Origin: Pseudomonadota bacterium
GTDB taxonomy: Bacteria > Pseudomonadota > Alphaproteobacteria > Acetobacterales > Acetobacteraceae
Direction: 5' to 3'
Length of the DNA stretch: 38,285 nt
Assembly (NCBI GenBank): GCA_021826225.1
Contig: JAKBAV010000012.1
Coordinates: forward strand, 1 to 38,285
The translations under genes and the position numbers were made by a program. Below the pieces are notes generated by a model. The model was given only the letters and a program-made list of their open reading frames with translations, ran no database searches and was not told the DNA's origin. Shown here one piece after another: positions 17,961 to 25,230 of the stretch (positions are counted from its first letter, which is position 1; each line of letters begins with the position of its first letter).

Positions 17961-18057
17961 TGGGATATATGATTAACCCATAGGATGAGCTTGCTCTCCT
18001 ATTTCTTGGACGTTTCCTCCCTAAACTTGGCGGCGCTTTATGCGCCGCCTTTTTTTT
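17961..18057 (+). ncRNA. candidate small RNA with UCCUCCC motif and strong intrinsic terminator
   Basis: Three things are visible in order. First, TGGG...CCCA can pair around ATATATGATTAA (17961-17980). Second, there is a hairpin at 17980-18002 (ATAGGA.GAGC / GCTC.TCCTAT with one bulged T and a 2-base loop). Third, a pyrimidine-rich unpaired segment with TTTCCTCCCTAAACTT at 18013-18028 runs directly into a terminator. CCTCC is complementary to Shine-Dalgarno sequences, and exposed copies of it characterise several alphaproteobacterial sRNA groups. The 5' end is uncertain (about 17950-17980), and the RNA could also be released from the ispF mRNA. I cannot assign it to a named family. Confidence 0.5.
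18029..18057 (+). terminator. intrinsic terminator of the candidate sRNA
   Basis: A perfect 8-bp GC stem (GGCGGCGC 18029-18036 with GCGCCGCC 18042-18049) and a TTTAT loop are followed by eight T residues (18050-18057). This is a textbook Rho-independent terminator for plus-strand transcription. It is too far (about 190 bases) from ispF to be a tight 3' UTR and so suggests a separate RNA. Confidence 0.85.
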
Positions 18058-18059
18058 CG

Positions 18060-18181
18060 CGAAAACGGATTATGGCGGCCGGCTGGAGGCGATTTCTTGC
18101 GTTCCAGTGCTCACGTACTTACGTACGCTCCGCTCCGGTGCTCGGAAATCACACCAGACGACTCACCATAATCCGTTTTCG
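18060..18181. repeat. large palindromic repeat element, copy 1
   Basis: Perfect 16-bp terminal inverted arms (cgaaaacggattatgg at 18060-18075 and its complement at 18166-18181) enclose about 90 bp. Inside there is a second pairing, GATTTC (18091-18096) with GAAATC (18145-18150), and a central ACGTA-CT-TACGT palindrome within GTGCTC... and GCTCCGCTCC flanks. It has no open reading frame. Its arms resemble those of the element at 18219-18326, which suggests a dispersed REP/MITE-like family. The family itself cannot be confirmed from one window. Confidence 0.65.
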
Positions 18182-18218
18182 ACAGTGGGGAGCGATCTTT
18201 TGTTTGTGGGGCGGGGAT

Positions 18219-18326
18219 CGAAACGCGTTATGGCGAGTCGATTACGGGCTTTGGGCAGGGCGCCGCGTAGCGGAAGCTACGCAAGCCCGGCCCAAAGCCT
18301 GCAAGCGGCCGCCAGAACGTGTTTCG
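18219..18326. repeat. large palindromic repeat element, copy 2
   Basis: Terminal arms of 17 bp (18219-18235 and 18310-18326) pair with two mismatches. A perfect 10-bp inner stem (GGCTTTGGGC 18247-18256 with GCCCAAAGCC 18290-18299) and a terminal hairpin GCGTAGC-GGAA-GCTACGC (18265-18282) complete a nested structure. The left arm (cgaaacgcgttatggcgagtcg) matches both arms of copy 1 around TTATGG, and the TTATGGYGAGTCG stretch is shared with the right arm of copy 1. The element lies just downstream of the ssrA coding piece on the minus strand and may form its 3' boundary. Confidence 0.65.
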
Positions 18327-18334
18327 AGAGTGGG

Positions 18335-18683
18335 GGGTTTCTGTTGCCCGGTACCCCCCGAACCGCGCTTAGCTGTTTTTAGGCAGCGACGGCGAATGCA
18401 ACGTTGTTATCGTTCGCATTTAAGATATAGCCCGATGACGGCGGTACAATGCCGGGCAAAAGATGGGTCTTTACCACACATGTCGAGTCTATTTCGCCCC
18501 CCTATAAGCTTGGCCGGCCCGATTCAGACTACGCGCTGCGCGCTTCGTCATCGGGGCGGCAGCGCCGGGAGCCATAACAAAGCCCCGCCGCCGCAAACTC
18601 GTTTGGTGGAGGCGCCGGGTACTGCCCCCGGGTCCATAATGTTTATTCCACGCACCGTTTATCACCATAGCCGGCAAGCCGGC
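18335..18683 (-). ncRNA. ssrA: permuted two-piece tmRNA (acceptor piece + spacer + coding piece)
   Basis: tmRNA rescues stalled ribosomes and tags the nascent chain for proteolysis. On the minus strand the gene order is permuted, as in alphaproteobacteria. First comes the acceptor piece, ending at 18604 with a T-arm (CCGGG-GGCAGTA-CCCGG) and CGCCTCC-A-CCA. A spacer of about 100 bases (18502-18603) follows. Last is the coding piece, beginning at 18501 with GGGGGCG and a GACTCGAC tRNA-like element. GGGGGCG pairs with CGCCTCC, giving the third-position G-U pair recognised by alanyl-tRNA synthetase. The tag frame lies at 18379-18417. Outer limits are approximate: 18683 is from the candidate promoter, 18335 from the end of the last hairpin. 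This explains a stretch without real protein genes. Confidence 0.92.
18379..18417 (-). other. tmRNA proteolysis-tag reading frame
   Basis: Beginning with a GCG resume codon, the frame reads ANDNNVAFAVAA followed by TAA. The AND start and the hydrophobic VAA ending match ssrA tags of alphaproteobacteria (ClpXP-degradable, SspB-type N-terminal recognition). The exact resume codon is inferred from the tag pattern. Confidence 0.9.
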
Positions 18684-18689
18684 ACAACC

Positions 18690-18718
18690 TATATAGGCGC
18701 GACTCGCGAGATATGAAA
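18690..18718 (-). promoter_or_regulatory. candidate ssrA promoter, overlapping thyX leader
   Basis: On the minus strand TATATA (18695-18690, inside the palindrome CCTATATAGG) sits 17 bases from a weak -35-like TTTCAT (18718-18713). The -35 box is one half of the inverted repeat ATGAAA-GACTGG-TTTCAT (18713-18730), whose other half contains the thyX start codon. Hexamer evidence only. Confidence 0.4.
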
Positions 18719-18728
18719 GACTGGTTTC

Positions 18729-19631
18729 ATGACCCTGACATCAGACCAGGCATCGGAAATCGACGCCGCCCGCGCCAGCTCCCACACCACCCTGCGCCCG
18801 ACCGTGCCGGCGCTGGAGGAATATCTGTTCAAAGCCGTGCCGGTGCTGGACCATGGCTTCATCCGGGTGGTGGATTACATGGGCGATGACGCCGCCGTGG
18901 TGCAGGCGGCGCGCGTCTCCTACGGCCGGGGCACACGCAAGGCGCTGGAGGATGAGGGGCTGATCCGCTACCTCATGCGGCATTATCACTCGACGCCGTT
19001 CGAGATGTGCGAGATCAAATTCCATGTGAAATTGCCGATTTTCGTGGCGCGCCAGTGGATCAGGCACCGCACCGCCAATGTGAACGAGTATTCGGCGCGG
19101 TATTCGATCATGGATAAGGATTTTTATCTGCCGGAGCCGGCGCAGATGGCCGTGCAGTCATCCGATAACCGGCAGGGGCGGGGCGAGGTGCTGGATGGCG
19201 CGACCGCCGAGCGTGTTTTGCGCCTCCTGCGCGACGATGCGGACCAGACCTACGGCCATTATGAAGAGATGCTGGGCGAGGAGATTGGCCTGGCGCGCGA
19301 GCTGGCGCGGATGAACCTGACGCTGAACACCTATACGCAATGGTACTGGAAGACGGATTTGCACAATCTGTTCCATTTCCTGCGGCTGCGGGCGGATGGC
19401 CATGCGCAATACGAGATACGGGTATACGCCGAGGCGATGCTGGAAATGGCCGCCGCCTGGGTGCCGCTCTCCTATAAGGCGTTTTGCGATTACCGGCTGG
19501 GGGCGGTGACTTTTTCCGCGAAGATGATGGAGAGTTTGCGGAAGATACTGGCTGGCGAGACGGTGGAGCAGGCGGGGTCTGGGTTGTCGAAGCGCGAATG
19601 GACGGAGTTTTCGGCGGCGATTGGGCGGTGA
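18729..19631 (+). CDS. thyX: FAD-dependent thymidylate synthase ThyX
   Basis: ThyX makes dTMP from dUMP using methylene-tetrahydrofolate and reduced FAD, replacing ThyA. The 300-residue protein carries the signature [13 protein letters not shown] at residues 112-124 (family pattern RHRxxxxNExSxR) and the FAD/dUMP-contacting [19 protein letters not shown] region. The length is at the upper end for the family because of about 35 N-terminal residues before the conserved core. The start at 18729 lacks a clear Shine-Dalgarno and lies inside an inverted repeat; no better in-frame start precedes the core. It is divergent from ssrA, and its stop overlaps the next gene's GTG. Confidence 0.95.
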   Translation: MTLTSDQASEIDAARASSHTTLRPTVPALEEYLFKAVPVLDHGFIRVVDYMGDDAAVVQAARVSYGRGTRKALEDEGLIRYLMRHYHSTPFEMCEIKFHVKLPIFVARQWIRHRTANVNEYSARYSIMDKDFYLPEPAQMAVQSSDNRQGRGEVLDGATAERVLRLLRDDADQTYGHYEEMLGEEIGLARELARMNLTLNTYTQWYWKTDLHNLFHFLRLRADGHAQYEIRVYAEAMLEMAAAWVPLSYKAFCDYRLGAVTFSAKMMESLRKILAGETVEQAGSGLSKREWTEFSAAIGR

Positions 19632-20365
19632 GCAAAAAGTATAAAGGGAAAGATTGTGCTTATTGTGGTAAGGTAGGGGCATCGGATACGGCTGACCACG
19701 TAGTTGCGAGTAGCTTCTTTTTAATAGAAGACCAAGGCAATCTTCCTAAGGTGCCTTCTTGTGGGCCGTGCAACAACCAAAAGTCGAAGTTGGAACATTA
19801 CGTATCCGCGGCATTTCTTGCGGGCAGTCAGCTTCATGAGGACGGGCGCTACGTGCGAGAATTGGTGGTGCCGCGTCTAGCCAAGAATAAAAAGCAGATG
19901 GCAGAAGTGGGTTTTTTCAACCCACCTGTATGGATCAATTCGGACGGTCTTCCTCGGTTGGCCCTAGAACTCAAGGTTGATGCCGCGAAATTACTGCAAT
20001 TGATGGCGTTGGTCGTTAAAGGATTGTATTGTTTCCATTTTCAGAAGCCGCTGGACACCCGTTTTTGTCCGGAAGTATTTGTCCTGCCACCTGATAAAGT
20101 TGCAGCTAGCTTGGCGCCCTTTGCGCAATACATCACTCATACCTCTCCAAGAATAAGCGGCGATATTGGAAATGGAAGCTTCAGATATGAAGGCGTGCGC
20201 AGTGATGCCTATGAGGCGTTTTCCATATGGTCGATGGGGTTTCACAACGGTATTCCCCTTCACGGCGCGGGCTCACCACCTCAAGGTATTGCAACATTTT
20301 TGTCTGTAACAGTGCCAACAGCTGAGGCTTGCGCCCGAAAGATCGCAGATTCGACTCACACGTAA
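19628..20365 (+). CDS. HNH-endonuclease-like protein
   Basis: The 245-residue product begins [15 protein letters not shown] and has the layout CxxC (CAYC, about residues 10-13), a DHVV catalytic-type motif (about 25-28) and CGPCNNQKS (about 48), i.e. a Cys4 zinc-bound HNH fold. A long C-terminal region without a recognised domain follows. I choose the GTG at 19628, whose last bases overlap the thyX stop (GTGA); an upstream frame inside thyX is a shadow. The gene is visibly AT-richer than the flanking genes, with codons such as AAA, TTA and AAT that neighbours avoid, suggesting later acquisition. Its target (phage defence, mobile-element homing or other) cannot be told. Confidence 0.72.
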   Translation: MSKKYKGKDCAYCGKVGASDTADHVVASSFFLIEDQGNLPKVPSCGPCNNQKSKLEHYVSAAFLAGSQLHEDGRYVRELVVPRLAKNKKQMAEVGFFNPPVWINSDGLPRLALELKVDAAKLLQLMALVVKGLYCFHFQKPLDTRFCPEVFVLPPDKVAASLAPFAQYITHTSPRISGDIGNGSFRYEGVRSDAYEAFSIWSMGFHNGIPLHGAGSPPQGIATFLSVTVPTAEACARKIADSTHT

Positions 20366-20385
20366 GGGACTGATCGCCCTGCGTG
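20359..20385 (+). terminator. possible weak terminator after the HNH gene
   Basis: An interrupted hairpin (CACG...CGTG outside, AGGG...CCCT inside) spans the HNH stop codon and is followed by AAAGTTTTG. It lies between convergent genes. It is imperfect and the T-run is short, so confidence is low. Confidence 0.3.
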
Positions 20386-20406
20386 AAAGTTTTGAAGCGC
20401 CTTTCC

Positions 20407-20922
20407 TCAAACTTCCAGCCCCGTCGAAATATCCACCATGATCTCGTCGGCGAGTTTCTCCAGCACGCGGCGGACCTCATCGGCCGGGACGTGTTCGGGG
20501 AGGCGTAGTTTCAGCGTGGCGCGGAACATTTCCTCGCCGGTGAAGGCCGCGCTTTCGATGGCGGAGCAAAAATCCTCGATATTCACGCCAAGCCGGTTCA
20601 AAGCTTGCGTCACGTCGCGGACGATGCCGGGGCGGTCATGGCCGAGGAGTTCCAAGGTAAGGGGCTCATGCGGCGGCTCGGGCTCGGTGGTGCCGCGGGC
20701 GAGGGTGACGGAGAGGCCCGGCAGGGATTGCAGGGCGGCGGTGAGGGCCGGGATGTTTTGCTCCGGCAGGCGGAGGAGCAGAATACCGGCGAACTGGCCG
20801 GCGAGGTGTTCGAGCTTGCTTTCCAGCCAGTTGCCGCCCGAGGCCGCGACAGCCTCGGAGATGGCGTTGACGAGACCGGGGCGGTCCTGACCGATGCAGG
20901 TCAGGACCGCTACGGTATTCAT
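20407..20922 (-). CDS. tandem ACT-domain protein (GcvR-like)
   Basis: This is a 171-residue protein consisting of two ACT domains: residues about 3-75 (VLTCIGQDRPGLVNAISEAVAASGGNW-type start) and about 91-165 (LELLGHDRPGIVRDVTQAL). Both carry the DRPG turn typical of ligand-binding ACT repeats, as in GcvR, the glycine cleavage repressor, and related 'ACT-ACT' regulators. No DNA-binding or catalytic domain is present, so a ligand-sensing or protein-protein regulatory role is likely. It overlaps the stop of the upstream Bax-inhibitor-type gene as TAATG and is probably co-translated with it. A perfect 12-bp inverted repeat occupies codons 5-14. Confidence 0.82.
   Translation of the reverse strand: MNTVAVLTCIGQDRPGLVNAISEAVAASGGNWLESKLEHLAGQFAGILLLRLPEQNIPALTAALQSLPGLSVTLARGTTEPEPPHEPLTLELLGHDRPGIVRDVTQALNRLGVNIEDFCSAIESAAFTGEEMFRATLKLRLPEHVPADEVRRVLEKLADEIMVDISTGLEV
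20881..20910 (-). repeat. perfect 12-bp inverted repeat just inside the ACT-domain gene
   Basis: The arms GCGGTCCTGACC (20881-20892) and GGTCAGGACCGC (20899-20910) are exactly complementary around a 6-base loop. On the mRNA the hairpin spans +13 to +42 from the start codon. It is coding sequence, but such a stable stem so close to an initiation site may influence translation or coupling. Confidence 0.6.
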
Positions 20923-21701
20923 TAACGGTTGTTCCGTTGGCCGAAGAGCTGCAGCAGGAAGAGGAACAGGTTGATGAAGTTCAGATAGAGCTGCAGCGCG
21001 TCATAGACCGAGCGCTTGCCCGCCATTGCCGTGCCGTAGGACGAGCCGAACTGCATGTAGTCGGCCTTGATGCGCTGCGTGTCATAGGCGGTGAGGCCGG
21101 TGAAGATCAGCACGCCGAGGATGGAGATGGCGAACTGGATCGCGGGTGAGTGCAGGAACATGTTCACCACCATGGCGATGATGATGCCGATCAGCCCCAT
21201 CATCATGAAGCTGCCCATGCTGGCGAGGTTACGCCCCGTGGTGTAGCCGTACAGGCTGGTGCCCGCGAAGGTGCCGGCGGTGATGAAGAAGACTTCCGCG
21301 ATGGAATTGCCGGTATACACCATGAAGATGGTGGTCAGGCTGGCGCCCATGGCGCCGCAGAATACCCAGAACAGGGCTTGCACCGCCGTGGTTGAAAGCT
21401 TGTTGACGCCGAAACTCAGCACCAGGACGAAAGCCAGCGGCGCGAAGATGGCGATATAGGAGAGGATGGTGGGCGCCTGCACCATATAGCCGGCGGCATT
21501 CATCTGCGTGGTGTAGAACAGCGCATGCAAGGCCGGCACGGCGAAAATGGCGTAGGCGATGAGCCCGGTGAGGACCAGGCCGGAGGCCATCCAGTTATAC
21601 ACGCGCAGCATGTAGCTGCGCAGCCCGGCATCGAGCGCCGCCGAGTCGTAGCCGGCATAGGCTTGCGCCGTGCGGTAGGAATTATTCGGGTTGATAGCCA
21701 T
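20922..21701 (-). CDS. Bax inhibitor-1/YccA family membrane protein
   Basis: This is a 259-residue integral membrane protein with about seven hydrophobic segments and the family C terminus (ISILGVLIFTGLTAYDTQRIK, then ALQLYLNFINLFLFLLQLFG). Homologues include E. coli YccA, which modulates FtsH, and the pH-dependent calcium-leak channel BsYetJ; the TAYDTQRIK segment carries one of the Asp residues of that channel pair. The start at 21701 (MAINPNNSYRT) is chosen for the AGGAG box about 12 bases upstream and the typical short cytoplasmic N terminus. The longer frame upstream is rejected. It probably forms an operon with the ACT-domain gene. Confidence 0.9.
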   Translation of the reverse strand: MAINPNNSYRTAQAYAGYDSAALDAGLRSYMLRVYNWMASGLVLTGLIAYAIFAVPALHALFYTTQMNAAGYMVQAPTILSYIAIFAPLAFVLVLSFGVNKLSTTAVQALFWVFCGAMGASLTTIFMVYTGNSIAEVFFITAGTFAGTSLYGYTTGRNLASMGSFMMMGLIGIIIAMVVNMFLHSPAIQFAISILGVLIFTGLTAYDTQRIKADYMQFGSSYGTAMAGKRSVYDALQLYLNFINLFLFLLQLFGQRNNR

Positions 21702-21730
21702 TGACTTCAATCGCTCCTGAAAATGGCGCC

Positions 21731-21745
21731 CTGATGATACATCAG
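21731..21745. promoter_or_regulatory. operator-like palindrome upstream of the Bax-inhibitor gene
   Basis: CTGATG-ATA-CATCAG is a perfect 6+6 dyad with a 3-base centre, 30 bases before the start codon in the 145-bp rne/BI-1 intergenic region. It is of a size and position suitable for a dimeric repressor. No regulator is assigned. Confidence 0.3.
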
Positions 21746-21846
21746 AATGCCCCGGCACTATGATTGGCCTGTTTCTCCGGCAATTCAAGTGAACCGATGG
21801 CGGGGGGCACCATCAGTTCGCTACGAATTGTAAATTTAATGCTAGT

Positions 21847-24654
21847 TCAGCGCCGCCACCAGCCTTGTTTTTTCTCCGCCGGGCGTTCGGCTGCACCGAT
21901 GACGATGGGCTTTACCGCCGGTCCGGCTGCGGGTCCGGCTGCGGGGGCGGCGGGCGCCGATGGGGCGTGCGGCTCCCGCGGCACGGGAATTTCCGCCAGT
22001 GCTTCAGGTGCCAGTGCTTCAGGCAGAGGAACGGGCGCTTCCGGCATTTCGGGTGCCATTACGGGCGCTTCCACCGCTGTGGCCCGGGCCGGTTTGGCAC
22101 GGCGGGCGGCGCGGGCGATTTCCTCGGCGCGCTCGGCGGCCTCGAAAATATCCGCGATATCGGTGAATACTGGCGCCGGCGCGGCGGCGGCCGTGGCTTC
22201 ACCCTGGGCTTCGCTTTCCGTGCCATCCGCGCGGCGGCGGCGGGTGCGCGGGCGGCGGCGCTTGGGTGTGGCTTCCTCAGGCGCGGGCTCGCTGAGCATC
22301 GGCTCCGGCTCATCCGCCGGAGCGCCGAGGGCGGCTTCCAGGATCAGGTCAATCTCGCTGGGCTGCTCGGCCGGGCTGGATTCGTAGCCAGGTGAGGCAT
22401 CCCCCTCATCCGCGCCGGCTTCCTGGCGCCCGGGTGCCGCGTCGTGGCCCGTGTCACGGGCAGCATCGCGGGTCGCATCGGGGGCCGGACGGTCATCACG
22501 GCGCTTGCCACGGCGGCGGCGACGGCGCTTGCGGTCGGCTTTTTCCTCGGCCGTGCCCTCGCTCGTATCGGTGGTCTCGGTCTCGGTCTCGTCCTCGATC
22601 TCCTCGGCATCCGGGGTAACGGGGGCGGCAATCTGGCGCTCCGGGCGGACCGGGGCCGGCACGGGCGGCGGCGCGGTTTGCGCGCGCAGGCGCTCGATGC
22701 GGAAATTCGTGCCGGCCATGGTGGCATCCGGCGTGAACAGCACCCGCATGTTATAGCGCGCCTCGATAACGCTGAGGCGCTCGCGCTTGTGATTGAACAG
22801 GTAGAACGCGATTTCCTGCGGCAGCACGACCGAGATTTCGGCGGCGCGGAACTTGCCGCCTTCATCCTCGATGGCGCGCAATATGTGCAGCGCGGCACTC
22901 TCGGGGCTGCGGATATGGCCCTGGCCGGCGCAATGCGGGCAGGCGATCAGCGAGGCCTCGGTGAGCGAGGGGCGCAGCCGCTGGCGCGACATTTCCATGA
23001 GGCCGAAATGGCTGATGGAGCCGACCTGGATGCGCGCGCGGTCGTGCTTCAGCGAATCCTTCAGCTTGCGTTCCACCGCCGCGTTGTTCTTGCGGGACTC
23101 CATGTCGATGAAGTCGATGACGATGAGCCCGGCGAGATCGCGCATACGCAACTGCTTGGCGGCCTCCTCGGCGGCTTCCATGTTGGTCCGCAGCGCCGTG
23201 TCCTCGATGCTGCGTTCGCGCGTCGAGCGGCCGGAGTTCACGTCGATGGCGACGAGCGCTTCCGTCTGGTTGATGACGATATAGCCGCCCGAGCGGAGCT
23301 GCACGATCGGGTTGAGCATGGCGTCGAGCTGGGCCTCGACCTGGTATTTGGCGAAGAGCGGCTGGCCGTCGCCCCAGGCCTGCACCTTGTTGGCGTGGCT
23401 CGGCATGAGCATGCGCATGAAGTCGCGCGCGGCGCGGAAGGCTTCCTGGCCATCGACGAGGATTTCCTCGACATCGCGCGTATACACATCGCGGATGGCG
23501 CGCTTGATGAGATTGGCTTCCTCATAGATCAGCGCCGGGGCGGTGGATTCCATCGTTTTGTCGCGGATATCGTCCCACAGCCGGAGCAGATATTCACAAT
23601 CGCGCTTGATCTCGGGTTTCGGCCGGTTGGCGCCGGCGGTGCGCACGATGAGCCCCATCCCCTGCGGCACATCCAGCTCGTTCATCGCCTCTTTCAGGCG
23701 GCGGCGGTCGGCCTGGCTGGTTATCTTGCGTGAGACGCCGCCGCCCGTGGGGGAGTTGGGCATGAGCACGGAGAAGCGGCCGGCCAGGGAGAGATAGGTG
23801 GTGAGCGCCGCGCCCTTATTGCCGCGCTCTTCCTTGACCACCTGGATCAGCATGATCTGGCGGCGGTGGATGACATCCTGGATTTTATAGTTGCGCAGGA
23901 AGCGCTGGCGCATGCGGCGCTCGCGGGCTTCGGCGGCATCATCGCCATCGCCGCCGAGCTGTTCGGGGCTGGGGCCGTCATCCTCGGGGGTGATGGTCTC
24001 CACTGCCTCGTTGCTCTCGACCGTCTCGATCATGGAGTCGTCCGAATCGGCGGACAGCTCCGGCACGGCATCGAATGTCAGCGCCTCGGCACCCTCGGGA
24101 GCGCCGGGGGTGAGGGGCTCGGCGACGATTGCCGCGGGCATGGCCTCGGCGGCGGGGGCGGCGCCGGAGGTCAGCTCCTCGGTCAGCGCCGTGGGGGTGC
24201 CGGACGGTTCCGCGAGGCTGCCGGCTTCCGGGTGCAGCTCGGCCGGGGGCGGGGCGGAGACGATCTCGATCGGCTTGATTTCGAGCGCCTGGGTGGATTC
24301 CAGCACCTCGGTACGCAGCGGCGCATCATGGTCGCGCGCGGCGTCCTCGCGGGAGTCCTCGTCATCTTCCTCGGCCTGCATGGCCAGGAGCTTCTGGCGG
24401 TCGGCCACGGGGATCTGGTAATAATCCGGGTGGATTTCGCCGAAGGCCAGGAAGCCGTGGCGGTTGCCGCCATATTCGACGAAGGCGGCCTGCAGGCTGG
24501 GTTCGACCCTTATAACCTTGGCGAGGTAGATATTGCCTTTGATCTGCTTGCGGCCCGCCGTCTCAACGTCGAAATCCTCAAGCTTGGAGCCATCCAGCAT
24601 TACCACGCGGGTTTCTTCCGCATGGCTGGCGTCGATTAACATTCTTTTGGTCAT
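21847..24654 (-). CDS. rne: ribonuclease E/G family endoribonuclease
   Basis: RNase E starts decay of most mRNAs, processes rRNA and tRNA, and scaffolds the degradosome. The 935-residue product has an N-terminal S1/RNase H-like region interrupted at residues about 93-240 by a long acidic, Pro/Ala-rich insertion. The 5'-sensor and DNase-I-like catalytic domain follow, with metal ligands Asp471 (AIDVNSGRS) and Asp514 (VIDFIDM), 43 residues apart as in E. coli Asp303/Asp346. The Zn-link is CPHCAGQG at 572-579. The C-terminal tail is disordered, with Arg-rich RKRRRRRRGKRR and RRRPRTRRRR blocks for RNA binding. The start at 24654 has a GGAG box 6-9 bases upstream. The mature tail may bind DEAD-box helicase or Rho, as in other alphaproteobacteria; no binding motif can be named. 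Confidence 0.96.
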   Translation of the reverse strand: MTKRMLIDASHAEETRVVMLDGSKLEDFDVETAGRKQIKGNIYLAKVIRVEPSLQAAFVEYGGNRHGFLAFGEIHPDYYQIPVADRQKLLAMQAEEDDEDSREDAARDHDAPLRTEVLESTQALEIKPIEIVSAPPPAELHPEAGSLAEPSGTPTALTEELTSGAAPAAEAMPAAIVAEPLTPGAPEGAEALTFDAVPELSADSDDSMIETVESNEAVETITPEDDGPSPEQLGGDGDDAAEARERRMRQRFLRNYKIQDVIHRRQIMLIQVVKEERGNKGAALTTYLSLAGRFSVLMPNSPTGGGVSRKITSQADRRRLKEAMNELDVPQGMGLIVRTAGANRPKPEIKRDCEYLLRLWDDIRDKTMESTAPALIYEEANLIKRAIRDVYTRDVEEILVDGQEAFRAARDFMRMLMPSHANKVQAWGDGQPLFAKYQVEAQLDAMLNPIVQLRSGGYIVINQTEALVAIDVNSGRSTRERSIEDTALRTNMEAAEEAAKQLRMRDLAGLIVIDFIDMESRKNNAAVERKLKDSLKHDRARIQVGSISHFGLMEMSRQRLRPSLTEASLIACPHCAGQGHIRSPESAALHILRAIEDEGGKFRAAEISVVLPQEIAFYLFNHKRERLSVIEARYNMRVLFTPDATMAGTNFRIERLRAQTAPPPVPAPVRPERQIAAPVTPDAEEIEDETETETTDTSEGTAEEKADRKRRRRRRGKRRDDRPAPDATRDAARDTGHDAAPGRQEAGADEGDASPGYESSPAEQPSEIDLILEAALGAPADEPEPMLSEPAPEEATPKRRRPRTRRRRADGTESEAQGEATAAAAPAPVFTDIADIFEAAERAEEIARAARRAKPARATAVEAPVMAPEMPEAPVPLPEALAPEALAEIPVPREPHAPSAPAAPAAGPAAGPAVKPIVIGAAERPAEKKQGWWRR

Positions 24655-25230
24655 AAAAACTCCGGAGCGCGCGCATGACCGAGGCCCGAGCAATGCTGTT
24701 AACATGGCTGCTCAGGGCGGTGGTGGCGCGAAAAAGGGATGAAAACAGGGAAGAACACAGGGAAACGGAACCGTGCCGCGCCTTGACCAGGTGGAATAGG
24801 GAAGCTCTGGCAGGCGAAGCGGTCATCGGTCCTTAAACTTGCCGGGCTAATCCCGGCCATGGCAGTTTTACCATGGTGGCTGCTTGTGGCGGCGCATGGT
24901 CGCGTTTTTGTCTTCAACGGGCGTCAGGGAGGGTGCGGAACCGGCCGCATAAAGCTGGTCTCCGCCGCTATCCTTGGCGCCTGTGTTATTAGATGACCCA
25001 AAAACCCCAACTCCGCAAGAGCTTTAAGGCGGCCGGATAAGCGCGGGATTACAAGGCCGTAATTTGATAAACCAGCATTTCAAGCCGCGTGGCATGTATT
25101 GCCCGCGCCGGAAACTCAACGAAAACGTGCAATGCCGCAAAACGGGCTGGACAGCGCCGCCGCTGCGGGACAGATGTTATGCCGCCGCCCCGCCGGACGA
25201 TGATTTATTTGAACCAAGAGATCAGCCCTC
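24655..25230. other. 576-bp divergent intergenic region (rne leader and glycosyltransferase upstream region)
   Basis: No credible coding sequence is found; the short frames here have poor composition and no ribosome-binding site. It should contain the rne promoter and 5' UTR on the minus strand and the glycosyltransferase promoter on the plus strand. Two adjacent small hairpins, GCCGGG-CTAAT-CCCGGC (24841-24857) and CCATGG-N8-CCATGG (24857-24876), lie about 190-220 bases upstream of the rne start. They could be part of an autoregulatory leader, since E. coli rne mRNA is controlled by its own 5' UTR. I see no clear promoter hexamers. Confidence 0.4.

Noticed and set aside
17985-18716. 243-residue plus-strand open frame
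   Set aside because: It runs antisense through the tmRNA and across both palindromes, has no ribosome-binding site and no domain, and its existence is explained by high-GC shadow effects.
24578-24826. 82-residue minus-strand frame upstream of rne as a leader peptide
   Set aside because: Overlaps the rne start in another frame, with Ser/Arg-rich composition and no ribosome-binding site; no reason to call it coding.
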